DNA of 64,000 bases from Fomitopsis serialis (taxonomy: Eukaryota; Basidiomycota; Agaricomycetes; Polyporales; Fomitopsidaceae), in the NCBI RefSeq assembly GCF_022376445.1, contig NW_025955019.1, positions 124,001 to 188,000 on the forward strand. Direction: 5' to 3'. Of the stretch, positions 12,316 through 23,591 are shown in pieces. The notes under the pieces were generated by a model, which saw only the letters and a list, made by a program, of their open reading frames with translations, was not told the DNA's origin and ran no database searches. A program made the position numbers and the translations under genes. The number at the start of each line of letters is the position of its first letter. Position 1 is the first letter of the stretch.

Positions 12316-13027
12316 TCGGAAGTTATACGGCCCCCATTCTGACGTCCATCCGCGGGAGGGATAGGAAGGATTAGGGCACTGAAGCCACTACATGCGGTAG
12401 GTCGTGCTCCACCACCGCAGATGTAGTAATGCTTGACAGGCGGCGACAGGATGTCAGCAGGTGACAATCAGGGATTCTCGGGCCACTCGGAGAGTGCAGA
12501 GGACTATGCAAGGGTGATTAAGTCAATGCAGCGGAGATGACTGGGAGGCGCATTCAGCCTGACGAAGTCATGGAAATGTTACACCGAAAGAGCCATTTGT
12601 TAGATATTGCCCAGTTATATTTATGGGCGACCAACCACCAGGTGGATGGCTGCACGGCACTGATTCCTGGACAGTTGTTCGGCGACCATCGACCTGCAGA
12701 CCGAAGGGAAATCAATCCCATCCAATCATTTGAGACCTCGTGATAAGTACGACATGTAAGCGCCGTGTAGCGTCGCGTATATCTGCTCGCCGTCGTCGTC
12801 TGCTACTCCTCTGCCCACAACCACACCATCAGCATCCATCCGAGTGCAGGTGACCGAAGTACGAGCCTCTCACCGTCCGTAGCATCCTTCCGTGGTACTT
12901 GCGCTTCTTGTGTGTTACACTCTGCGCTTTCGTTGCGTCGCTCCTCGCTCTTGCGTAAGTCTCGACGCCACTGCCTTCGTGTGATCGCTCGATCCCTGAT
13001 CAGTACCGCCATAGCACAATTGCTAGC
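12316..13027. other. Intergenic, no gene seen
   Basis: No conserved frame, RNA gene or repeat was seen in this stretch. Confidence 0.4.
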
Positions 13028-14081
13028 ATGTTTACCCCAAATGGAATGTACTTCCGAGACCTGAAGGAGGACATCTGGAGACGCGGGGCGCAGAGCAATT
13101 GGGAAGCCTGGGGAGCGCATTACACACCAACGCACGAAGGGAGATCACTCTCAACAACGATGTGTACCTGAGATCGAAAATCGAAACGGCAGCGACGCCA
13201 CTCCAGGTCAGTGACACGAGCCAGAACCGTTACAACATTCGATCTCACCTGTCTCGCAAATCCTAGCGATTGTGGAGGCACAACACGATGCATGACCAGG
13301 CCGTGCCAGCCGAAGATACACGGCTGTCTGGACTCAATAGACTGTCTACAGAGTCACTTGACATGGACTGTGAGGTAAGCAGCGTTGAGACCCGAATAAC
13401 AGTCTTACAGCACTCACTGATGTTACATCTGTAGGTGACCCGAGGACCATCTTCACCGACCGTAGAATGGACGATGAATTCCCTCCATTGACGAGTGGGA
13501 CGAGAACGAAATGTGGGAGACGTCGACCACACTCGATGAATCCGAGTTCCTCCTCGGCGACCCGTGCAGAGGTCGCGAAGAATAGGTGGCAGGGGACCCA
13601 CCAATGCGCAAGCTCTGGGAGCACCCATAGCCCTGCGACCATCGGGACCCTGCCGGGGACACGATTCAACGCGGTGAGCGAGTCCGCGCTTGGAAAAGGG
13701 TCAGCATTATGCTCGGTCGACACAAGGGGAAGAAGACGGAGTCGAGGCCCATCCCCGTGGATTCTAGGGGGCCAGCTGGTCCACTGACAATGGTACGTCT
13801 TCGTTGTATCCATCTCTGCTGTCGACGTACTGAATGGCTCCATTTGAATGTGTGCCTGTAGTCCGTTTCGTCGAAAAAAGAACTGGCAGCCTGGGGGCCG
13901 CGGACGAGGAGACGTCGCAAAATGCAACACCTATCACATGCTGGCAGGAAAGGGACCGTCAGCGCGCTATTCAATTGTTTCGTTTGATTGTACTACTAGA
14001 GCCTCTCACCATATCTGCTTGATGACAACGTTTCGTAATGCGAAGTCAATCGACCTTGAAGAGACGGTCAGTACCCATTAG
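13028..14081 (+). CDS. Possible multi-exon hypothetical gene or remnant
   Basis: Several short exon-like pieces lie in order with plausible introns. They are MYFRDLKEDIWRRGAQSNWE (13046), MHDQAVPAEDTRLSGLNRLS ending at GTAAGC (13375), EMWETSTTLDESEFLLGDP, GERVRAWKRVSIMLGRHKG ending at GTACGT (13794), and NWQPGGRGRGDVAKCNTYH after a TAG acceptor (13860). In-frame stops interrupt the middle pieces, so either frame errors or decay are present. No domain is recognised. The order and splice signals are what support a gene; function is unknown. Confidence 0.3.
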
Positions 14082-16487
14082 ACTCCGCAATAAGTGCTAG
14101 CCCAACAGTCAAGTAGGTGGGCTCGTCATTCGCAATCGCATCGGCATAAAGCGTAACATAGATCCTTGATTGCCACGGCCTCAATTCAATCGCCCAAGCG
14201 AGCACAACTAGACCACAAAACTATGCGCCGACGGTAGCGTCCGGACAGTCAGTCAAGTAGATAGCCAACACTGTCATCCCCGCTCGCAAGGTGTCCAAAA
14301 TCATTCAATTCGTGCTGACTGCGTGAACCACACACCAGAGTGATGCGACTGCCATTCGCACCTTCTGACAGACTGGAGTCTCCAGCAAGCCGACTCGACG
14401 CGTCGTGATCTCGTGACCAACACGTCGAGCTTCACGGCGCGTAGACGCCCACTAGTACACGAGCCTTGCCACTTGCGACCATCCTTGCTGCCGATTCTCC
14501 ATCGTGAAGGCTTCAAACAGGCCACGGGCCTACGAAATCAGGTACAAGCCACCTGTAGAAGGCAGCGTCATCGTCAACGGCCACCTTGGCATGCATATAT
14601 ATGATTGACAATACCCTTGCTGTGGCGTAAGTGCGCCCTTGTTGGTCGCGTTCTCCTGGATTATCAGCTTAGGCATTCGCACCCAGACGCATGAAGAAGA
14701 GTTGACATCTGTTCCTTGAAGGTATCTACAACGATTCGGACGCGTGTCGGTGAGTAATTTGACGTCAGTCTCGATGCCCAACATCCGGAGGGCTGCAGGA
14801 GACGGGGACTTCAACTGGCCAATCAGTCAGTCACTCGTAAAGGTCTGTTGTCTTGCCGTGGACAGTGCAACTACCCTACTCACGCAACAAATATGCCCAG
14901 ATCTCATATACGCAAACGGCGGAGACAGCGCCACTCCAGCGACGGAAGACGCAGCCTCGACGCAGCCATCTGCGCCGACTTTGGCACGCAAGCGGGTAGT
15001 GCCGACAGGCACGTTTTCGACTGTAGTTGGGTAAGCCTACGACACACGGTCCATCGGAATACGGTGATGAGACTCACCGGGCCATCTGTAGGTACGATGT
15101 CGCTCCCGGGGCTCTTCTTACACCTGATCTTGGGCGACGATGCGCTGTGGAGTCCTCCCGGCCACCATAGTGCAGTTCGACGTTGCTGAGGACTAGGCGC
15201 GATGTGTTTTTACCAGGCCGGAGCATGGCACAGGGATAACCGGGTTGGCTCTACCTTGGTGATCATAACGGTGCGTCTTGAAGCCACTTCGGCGTGACAG
15301 CTCATTCGTGCTGTACCAGGACTGTAGAGTCCGTGTTATTACGGTGGTCATCATTTCCGCACCGGGAGCTCTCTAGCTACGGACGCCTATGAACACCGTT
15401 GAACGATCTGGGCCGTATGTGTTCAGAAACATACGTACGCCTGGGGTCATGTTTTTTCGCCGTCCACATCCGTCTCCTGATATCCGGGGCGTATGGCAGA
15501 GTCCACAGCGGCCAGCCTGCCAGCCCATCGCCCACGAAAAGGCCGCAAGTGATCTACCGGCGATAGCTCCGTGGCACGGACGACCCCTCGTACGCAAGCG
15601 GGGTTTTCCTTGATTTCACGGCGATTCCAGGATACACAACGGTGCGATTATGCATTGCTGGTGGTGATACCACCCAAGGTCCTGTGAAAGGTGCACTGCT
15701 ACCGCCCTTGTGTCACCCACCGTCCGCCGCCGCAAAAACATTGGAAGTCGAGGGGAAAAATACAGGGCGAAGATATTCACGCCAGCGCAGTTCGGGTGAA
15801 TGAAACAAGTGTGGTGGGAGAGAGCTCAGAAAATCGTGCGTGGTGGATCACCTTGGGTCGACCAGGAGGACGAAGGGCGAACCGGCAGGCGGATTAGACG
15901 CCTGAAAAGGGTCGCGTGTCGCGTGACGCGTCGCGTCGCGTCGAGCGATTTGACTCGGACGCGTCTGCCCATCCGACGCTACACGCTAGTACTAGTACTT
16001 GAACGGGAATTCACATCTATTCGCTGCCAGTGCCACGCACCCACGCAGCTGCACACGCAGTCAACACGTCAAGTACGCTGCACGCGGAAGCATCTGCACT
16101 CCAATATTTGCCAGCGGGCACTTGAGTCACGGTACAGGCTACGTCCGCTACATGCCCTACCAATCTTGTCTTCACTGCTATTGACTGACGGACCTTCCTA
16201 CTCATCAGTCATGGCTTCAGATACGAATTCTACCTCTGCTCCTGCAATCTTAGAGTCATCGACAAATGCGTACGCTCCTGGTTATACCTCAGCTACGCTC
16301 GTCGGGGGGTCGCTCTTCATGCATCATGCACGAGTCACAACTGAACCTGCGTTGGCGTCAGCAGAGCTCACACAACAAGGCTAGCCTCGCGCAATCGTTA
16401 CTACACACCCTTGCAAGAGCTCTCGCGATCTCCGCGACCATCTCGTGCATTCCAGACCTGAATCCTTGGCAATCCTCCGATCGGGAC
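14082..16487. other. 2.4-kb stretch without a supported gene
   Basis: Short open frames occur on both strands (for example 15389-15613 plus and 15373-15597 minus), but none shows family-like sequence. A short frame 16211-16384 (MASDTNSTSAPAILES) could be a cut-off first exon but lacks continuation. A CGCGT-rich patch at 15911-15943 is listed separately. Confidence 0.4.
15911..15943. repeat. CGCGT short repeat patch
   Basis: The sequence repeats GTCGCGT and ACGCGTCGCGTCGCGTCG. It contains an ACGCGT hexamer, the known MluI cell-cycle box of fungal MBF. It may be a simple low-complexity patch; no gene directly downstream supports a regulatory reading. Confidence 0.35.
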
Positions 16488-18074
16488 TCAGAGGTTGTAC
16501 GCCGCCACGACCGAGGAAGGAAGGATGGCCTGGTCCTCGATAGGGGGGAACCGCTCCGCATCTTCCGCCCGATCCCAGGCCTCTGCGTGGATGGCCTTCC
16601 AGAACCGCATCTCGCCCGACCCGTCCAGCCACGGCGCTTCCATACACCAATACGGCAGCCGAGTGTCAAAGGCCTGCTGTGTCTCGGCGGCCTTGAACAC
16701 GGCGGTGACGATGATGTCCCTGCATCTCTGGCGATAGACGAGGAGCCTGCGGTACGTTGCAGTAGTCGCGGTCGCCATCTCGGGGACGTGGCGCTCGATG
16801 TGCTCGTGCACGGCGCGCCAGGCGGCCTCTTTCATCACGTCCTCCCAGTCGAACCGCGCTGCTATCAAGTAGACTCGGACGGGGCTCCAGTCAAGATCCG
16901 CCATGCAGCAACGCTTCGCGAACTCCATTGCTCTAGCAACCTCGTACTTCTTCGCCGCTTCGTAGAGGAGGCATATATGCAGAGCCACTGGGCAGTGTCG
17001 TCCTCTCGGGGTCCGCCATGGGATAACAGAGCTGGAGAAGTGCGGCCAACGTACGGCCGTCCTCAGGGAGTTCAAGATCTTGGCTGGACGAGTGAGTCGG
17101 GGCGGTGGACGGGTCTGATTCCGAGGCAGCCTTCTCGCGGATCATGTTCGCAATCACTGGAGATGCGAAGCTGACGAAACTCTGGAGAACGTGGAAGACG
17201 ACACCATCCGAAGACCGAATGACCAGATCCGCACGAGCTGGGTCCTCGAAAGGATGCGAGATATAGTCGGGTCGCATATTGTCTTGCGCTAGTCACGGTG
17301 CCAGTCATCAGCTATCGGCTCGAAGCGAAACTTAGGGGTATGTGTTACCTATGGCATTTTCGGCCTGGGTTCGGAAGAGGCCATTCGAATTGCCCGTACG
17401 TCCCTGATCACTGTAACGTGCCAATAACTGGTAATACACAGAGGCGGGAATGTCGTCCATGAGGGTGTGTAGGTGTCAATGGCAAATGCGTGTTTGCGTG
17501 TTCCGCTTCGGCGAGCAGATCGCAGAAGGCTCCGCTGCGTGCTCCACGAGGTCACCCAGGCCTTGCTCCACGCCGCGGCAAAGACGTCAAGAGGACGACT
17601 GGCACAGAGGGACGTCAACTCCTTGTTAAGTCTGGACGTTGCCTCCCCCATCTGGTACTTGGTTGTTCCTCGGAGAAGCGAGCATTTGTCCTGAATACTT
17701 TCGAATGCAGGCTTCTCCACCGGATAACACATACGCAAGAGATTGTCGAGAGCTTGCTGATCCTCTGAGACAGGAATGATAGGGGGCGCATCCGCAGAGC
17801 GACTGCTGGCGTCTTCTATCGCTTTGTCGCCGTTCGGCGGGCTATTCGGAAGAGGCTGGGGTAAGGAAAACATGTCTGCGAAGAAGGCAGACGCGATCCG
17901 CAAGATGTTTTTGTGCAGGTAAAAATCCACTCCGTCCGCTGACCGTAGGATAACATCGGCATCTCCATAGGAGTTATCGAACGGCGCAGCAGCAACCACG
18001 ATCGCAGGAGGTAAGGGTTCTTGCTTTACCTCTAGGATCTCCCCGTCTGATGCTGCAGTGCTTGGGGTTGTCAT
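16488..18074 (-). CDS. Double-BTB/POZ domain protein, copy C (frame-disrupted)
   Basis: Starts MTTPSTAASDGEILEVK. BTB1 carries APFDNSYGDADVILRSADG and FYLHKNILRIASAFFADMF. BTB2 carries HPFEDPARADLVIRSSDG and LLQLCYPMADPE, followed by YEAAKKYEVARAMEFAKRCC and the tail YWCMEAPWLDGSGEMRFW. A phase-1 intron (GTAACACA to GCGCAAG, about 17277-17345) joins the halves cleanly. The frame changes near 17561 (FAAAWSKA), near 17462 (DTYTP to LMDDIPASVYYQLL, one C short) and near 16970 (LPSGS to LHICLLYEAAKKYEV). The stop at 16488 follows LPSSVVAAYNL, shorter at the C-terminus than copies A, B, E and G. It stands head-to-tail with copy D. Confidence 0.75.
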
Positions 18075-18808
18075 TGCACTTCAGATTCGAACCTGATCAT
18101 TGTATGCAGCCGGCATGTCAAACATTGCTCTGCGTTTAGCAACGTTACAGCCTACAGCGATGAACCTGACGCACCCGGTCCACCGAGAAGCGGGATACTA
18201 GCCGGACTTTTGAAACTGGTGGGCGACAGCCTTCAAGTATCAGCGGACGAAGTCACTTAAGTTCAATCCAGGAGATACAATGGTCACGCCGCTCTCCCTG
18301 AGCGTCGCGTGCTGGAAACGAACGAGGCAGCAACGAATACATAATAGGACGTCACGCGCTCCTGCGCAGGCTGGCATTGGCAGTAGCATAACTTCCAGTC
18401 AAGGCAGGGAAGCGCAATGAAGACGCCCGCCGGCCCCTTCAGCCAGTAAGGAGACTATTCAGGGAGAAGTAGATGTTTCTTCGCAGCGATGCACGCTAGC
18501 TGATTGAACCTTAGAGGAGGTTATGGCAGGAGCTGTCACCGTAGATACCCGAGAACCTGACTCGCGCCCCGCCGGGACTACGCCGCATGTTGCATTGACT
18601 TGTTGAACTTGTTCACGTATGTGTTATACAAAGTATGCATTTCCAGGTACAGCGCACCTGCCAGTTCGTGCTATATACTCACAGCGGGTCCTGAGGATGA
18701 AGCTTGAAGTTCCACCTGCACCAGTGTCAATTTGGTGCAGTCATACGAGTGTGGTACCGTGACGTACCTGCGCGAGTGTTTCTGCAGCTTCCGTAACCGC
18801 CTGTGTAG
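18075..18808. other. Intergenic between BTB copies C and D
   Basis: This is upstream of copy C and downstream of copy D. No gene seen; the sequence does not resemble the other inter-BTB spacers by eye. Confidence 0.4.
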
Positions 18809-20522
18809 TTAAACGTAGATGGCGGCGACCAACGTCATCGGTACCTCCCGAGTTCCATCCATCATTAGCAGGAACTGTGACCGGTTTAATGGATCAGGGA
18901 AAAGTGTGCGTGCATCAAGGCGAGGCCCATGTCCGGCAGCGACATTTTCGTGCAAGCGCTGATGAACGGATGACCAGAAAGCAACGACGCTCTGCTCGTT
19001 CAACCAGCTTGTCTTGCTCCAATATGTGCTCCGTGCTGCCGGCATGCCGTTGAACGTGTCAACGCGAGCAAGAATGATGTCACGACACTTCTGGTGGTAG
19101 GTGAGTAGCCGGCGGTACGCCACAGCAAATGCTATCTCCATCTCTGGAACGTAACTGTCGGGTGCGTCGTATACAGAACGCCTTGCTGTTTCCTTCGCCA
19201 CGTCGTCCCAACCGTAACACGACGCAAGAAGATAAACACGAACAGGATGTACTGATTGAAGGGCAATGCAAGTGCGCTTGGCGAACTCGATGGCTCTCGC
19301 GACCTCGTACTTTGTCGCAGCCTGGAGGAGACGGCGCGTGATTCGAAGTTTGTCATCCGAGCCATCCAGTCCATCCTCGATCTCGGGATCAGGCATGGGA
19401 TAGCACAGCTGCAATAAGAGCACCAAAATGCGACCAGATTCGGGAAGGTCGAGGGAACGACTCGGACTGCCCATGAGATCGCCGGAGGAGGGAGTATCTG
19501 GTGCGGTCGACTCCTTGTCGGAGAGCTTCTTCCTCAGAACACGGGAGGAGAAGCCAACAAAGGCTCGAGACACATGGAATATGATACCGTCTGAGGAGCG
19601 AATGAGGGTGTCTGCGTCGATTGACTCGTCGAAGGGGTGTGAGACGGGGTTGTCCCGCATCGGGACTGATTCCTGGCTGACAATGGGTGGAGAATGCAAG
19701 CAGAACTTTGCCGTGGTCTGACTGGTACCGGACGAGGAGAACCCGTCGTAGTATTGCAACAAACGGAAGTATAGGGATGCAGGAATGGTGCCCAGATGCG
19801 GGCTGAAATCATCAATAGCGTGACAATTCCGAACGCGGCGTAGATCGTACATGAATCCTCTCCTCCTCCGACTTTGACGCTTGGAGTCTTTTGTGCCAAG
19901 ACTTGTCTTCGCCCAAGCCGCCCAAGCGGCTGCTGCTTCCTCCGCCACATCCTCTAGGTCTCTATGATACGCCTCAGCGAAGACGTCCAAAGGATGAGTG
20001 GCGCAGAACGCGATTAGCTTCGCCTTGAGTACCGCCGTTGCGATCATCTGGTACTTGAGTGTCCCGCAGAGAATGGGAGAAACGTCCTGGACACTGGGTA
20101 GCGGTGGTTTCTCAATCGGGTAGCACAAGCGCAATATGCCCTCGAGAACGTCGCTGCGCTCTGTGACAGGATAATAGGAGGCCCACTGCGATTGCTATCC
20201 TCCGCCGCGGTCACGATACTGCGGTCCACGCTTGAAACGCTCGTCGGAGGGTTAGATGTCGTTGGCTGCGGCAAGGAAAACATGTCGACGAAGTAAGGCG
20301 ATGCCATTCGCAAGACCGCCTTGTGAACGTAGAAGTCCGTCCCATTCGAAGATCGGAAGATCACGTCTGCGTCGCCGTACGATTGTTGAAGGGTGCGTCC
20401 GCAACCTTCACGTCGTGAGTCGGAGACGCGGATCCATCGTCGTGCTCTCCTGGTTGCGGCGCAGAGGACGAGAAACTCGTCGTCGGGGTGTCTGGTTCAG
20501 CGATCGTACTCGGGGTTGCCAT
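18809..20522 (-). CDS. Double-BTB/POZ domain protein, copy D (two frame changes)
   Basis: Starts MATPSTIAEPDTPTTSF. BTB1 contains DADVIFRSSNGTDFYVHKA and VLRMASPYFVDMFSLPQP. From 20134 to 18809 a single 441-codon frame carries LRLCYPIEKP, FSPHLGTIPASLYFRLLQY, the second BTB (ADTLIRSSDGIIFHVSRA, LLLQLCYPMPDPE), LLQAATKYEVARAIEFAKR and the tail YWSKTSWLNEQSVVAFW. The frame changes near 20381 (APFNN to GDADVIF, one base short) and near 20169 (PPII to VTERSDVLEG, one base short). The ending FLLMMDGTREVPMTLV differs from the shared LVK ending of E and G. Unlike copy C it has no intron between the two halves. Confidence 0.78.
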
Positions 20523-21042
20523 GTCGCTGTACAACCCCAGGGAAATCAGTCCACAATGGCCCACCCGAGCCAGCTAGAGAGAACTCACTGAGCGATGGTA
20601 AAGGAGGAGATAGAGAAGAAGCGGAGGAAAAACAAGGGAGCATCCTTGATAAGTAGCCATGTCAGAGACGCCTGCAGGGCGTTGATTCTGCATCGACATC
20701 GATCCTCGAGGCCTGCTTCTCACCTGGTTCAGCACTTCGGAAGCATGTCATATGACGGTGAACTTCGGGCAGGACGACCGCCTCATTCAATCAAAGTGCC
20801 CTCACATCTGGGATTAGTACAGCAAGCCTGAGGCAGAGCCGGTGACGTCTCTGTCCAATTGAATCTGCGTGCGACGCGGAATCGACATAGAGATAGAAGA
20901 TACAAATGGACATACGTATAACATGCACAACATGGAGAACATACATAAGACACTGTAGCATTCCAGACACGCACCACGAAGCTTATACGACCACGCATCC
21001 GGCCGCTTCATGCTTGACCGACAACGCGAGAGCACGGTAGTG
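20523..21042. other. Intergenic between BTB copies D and E
   Basis: The part next to D is purine rich (20595-20645). No gene was seen. Confidence 0.4.
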
Positions 21043-22800
21043 TTACAGCTTGACCTGTCCGATCTCATGAGGTGCACACCATGGCGGTGGTAAATCAGGG
21101 ATGCGCACCTTAACGAGTTGCTCCGCTATTCTCACGATAGCCTGTTGCCTCAGGTGCAACGGTCCGCTAGCAACCCCTTGGCCGCGCCAACGACGTTTCC
21201 AGTGCTCGCGCCGGCGAGCGACGGTGCGCCAAACGAGAATGGCCCTCCAACGCCATTCTGAGCTATCCCCGGCAATTCCTGAATCGTCGACGAGGGCAAG
21301 ATCGCTTCCACGTCCAGGCTCGCCACAGACTGAGTGCGATCGGCCTGTTCCTGGGCACGTCTGTGTAGCGCCATCCAGAACCGCGCTTCCCCGGCCTTCT
21401 GGAGCCACGGCTGCTGGCTCCAATACTCGACATCGAACGCACCGCTCCGACGAAGGTTGCAGTTGTGCCAATTCGCGAGGATGATGCTTCGGCACTCCCG
21501 GCGGTAGACGAGGAGACGGCGGTACGCCTCAGCGGGCGCCGAGTCCATCTCGGGGACGTACTGTTCTGTGAGATCGTATACCGCGCGCAAGGCGGACTGC
21601 TCGGTTACGTCTTGCCAGCCGTACTGCCACGCGATGAAGTAGAGCCGCAGCGGGAGCGTCTCGGCGGCAGCGACGCACGCCCGTTTGGCGAACTCTTCTG
21701 CCCTGGTGATGTGGTAATGCGCGCCGCATCGAGCAGCAGGCACGCGTCGACGATGCGATCGTCGTCCGACGACCGATCCGGCATGACGGGGTCTGCCATG
21801 GGGTAGCATAGTCGCAACAGCATCGCCAGCGTGCTCCCGTCCTCCGTGACGCTGACTGCGTGGCCGTTCGACGATGCGACCAACTTGAACAGGTCCGGGG
21901 CGGCGTACTCCAGGAAGTCTTGACGGACGTGGAAACTGATACCGTGGACGAGCGGACTACGGTGTCTCCGTGGGCAGAGTCGCCGAACGGCGGACATGCT
22001 TGATCCCCGATCGGTGGGGGCACTCGTCTCGGGGCCGGCGATAAACAGAACACAGGCGGCAGCACTGGGGTGTCAAGAGACCGGGACGCATAACTCCTGT
22101 GAACCTGCAGGAGCTGGAAGTACGAGGACGCCGGAACATCGTCCATCAACGGCGTGTAATCAGAGATTGGACGGCGGGAGCAGAACGTCATCGTCGCCTT
22201 GTCGGACTCCTTCCCCACGTAGCCTGAGAAACACCCCGCGGCATGTCCGGCTACGTCCTCGATGTTGTTCGTGCATGCTGCGGCGAATACCTGGAGAGGA
22301 TAGTCTTTACAGAAGTCCAGCAGCTTGTCGATCAGGACGTCTATTGCTTCTGTCATGTTGCATTTCAGCGCAGCCCCAAGGACGGGACTGAGATCGGCCA
22401 CATCCACGAACGCCGATTCCGGGATGGGATAACACATGCGTAGTAAGCGGTCAAGGGTGTCTGCCTTCTCCGCAACTTTGACGACGGGGAGCCGCATGTA
22501 GTCGTCAAAGAACATCGTGTCCGAGGAGGCGGTTGGGTGGAGATTTGGCTGCCATGACGCGAACATGCTTGCAAACAGAGGCGATGCGATACGCAATACC
22601 GCGCGGTGCACGTAAAACCTTGTCATGTCCTTGGTCTGCAAGACTACGTCTGCATCACCGTAATGATTGTTGAAGGGATACCCCGCAGCGGACAAGGTCT
22701 CGAGAGGCGCTTTGTTCTGTGGCGGCGTCAGAATAGCAGCGGAAGTGGGTTGTGGCCGCGGCGACGGAGCCACCGCCGACGGAGCATGTGGAGTGGCCAT
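21043..22800 (-). CDS. Double-BTB/POZ domain protein, copy E (frame-disrupted)
   Basis: Starts MATPHAPSAVAPSPRPQ. BTB1: GYPFNNHYGDADVVLQTKD, RFYVHRAVLRIASPLFASMF, LDRLLRMCYPIPES. BTB2: ISFHVRQDFLEYAAPDLF, LLRLCYPMADPVMP. Tail: ILANWHNCNLRRSG and YWSQQPWLQKAGEARFW. One-base losses are implied near 21946 (VVRSS to GISFHV) and near 21718 (LLLDAAR to YHITRAEEFAKRA). A third change near 21200 could be a 56-bp intron or another indel. The C-terminus uses the family intron: IAEQLVK at 21109, intron 21055-21108, then a 12-base last exon coding VKL and stop at 21043. Closest by eye to copy G. Confidence 0.75.
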
Positions 22801-23591
22801 CAATTCCTCACCTATGACAAGACGAGTGAGTAGTACATAACGTGAATGAACAAGAGCTGACCTTACGATGGGGAGTTCAGCGAGCGGTTGGAAATGTACA
22901 ACGTGAGTGAGGGGGAGTGGCACTCTAGGGTAGGATTGATCTTGCACATTTATACCGGCACCTGGCAAGCCCCTGAGCCCCGCAGCGCTGTAACCAATGG
23001 ATGAGATCCAGTGCGAAGGCGATTGGTTGTCCAGAGCAATGTTGTGTTCTCAACAAAGCGCGCGATCGGACAATGGACCGCAGACTCGTGGTGGCGATGT
23101 GACTCGGCACAGCTCGGCAGTTTCTTGCAAATGTCGCGTCACGGTCGCGTGGGTAGTTGCTGGGTGACGAGGTGAATTACCACCACCGCCACCACCTCCT
23201 CCTCCTTCTCATTCTGTCTGCGATTTTCATCTTAATGCCTCCACGGGTCCGAACTGGTATGGTGGCAGGCTCGTTCCGAGACGTTTGAGTTATGGACATA
23301 AACCTGCAACACAGATGTGAATCGCGACGACCCAGTGCCAGAGACGTGCCATGAGTGGCGGTGAGTGCGAGACGAGAAGTGACAGCAAAATGGCAGCGGT
23401 AAATAAGGACGCCCATTCGGCAATTAACAGCGCTAAGTCCGTCGACGGGATTTCCGCTCGATCGAGCTTGCAAGCGCCCAAATCCAAGTTGTTTTCGACC
23501 CCAAAGTCCTATTCACCTCACAGGCTGAGGCCAGGCCTAGCTTGCCTCTCTTCTGCTTTCGTCCAGCTCCCTAGATACTGATCTGTGCGAC
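22801..23591. other. Divergent intergenic region between BTB E and ankyrin-MYND H
   Basis: 0.8 kb between two divergently read genes. A CCACCACCGCC-type patch lies near 23179-23212. No gene was seen. Confidence 0.4.

Noticed and set aside
15373..15613. Overlapping open frames of equal length on both strands
   Set aside because: A symmetrical lack of stops in GC-rich DNA; neither protein looks like a family and there are no flanking exons.
16211..16384. Short frame MASDTNSTSAPAILESS
   Set aside because: The start looks reasonable but there is no downstream exon and it overlaps the 3' side of BTB copy C.
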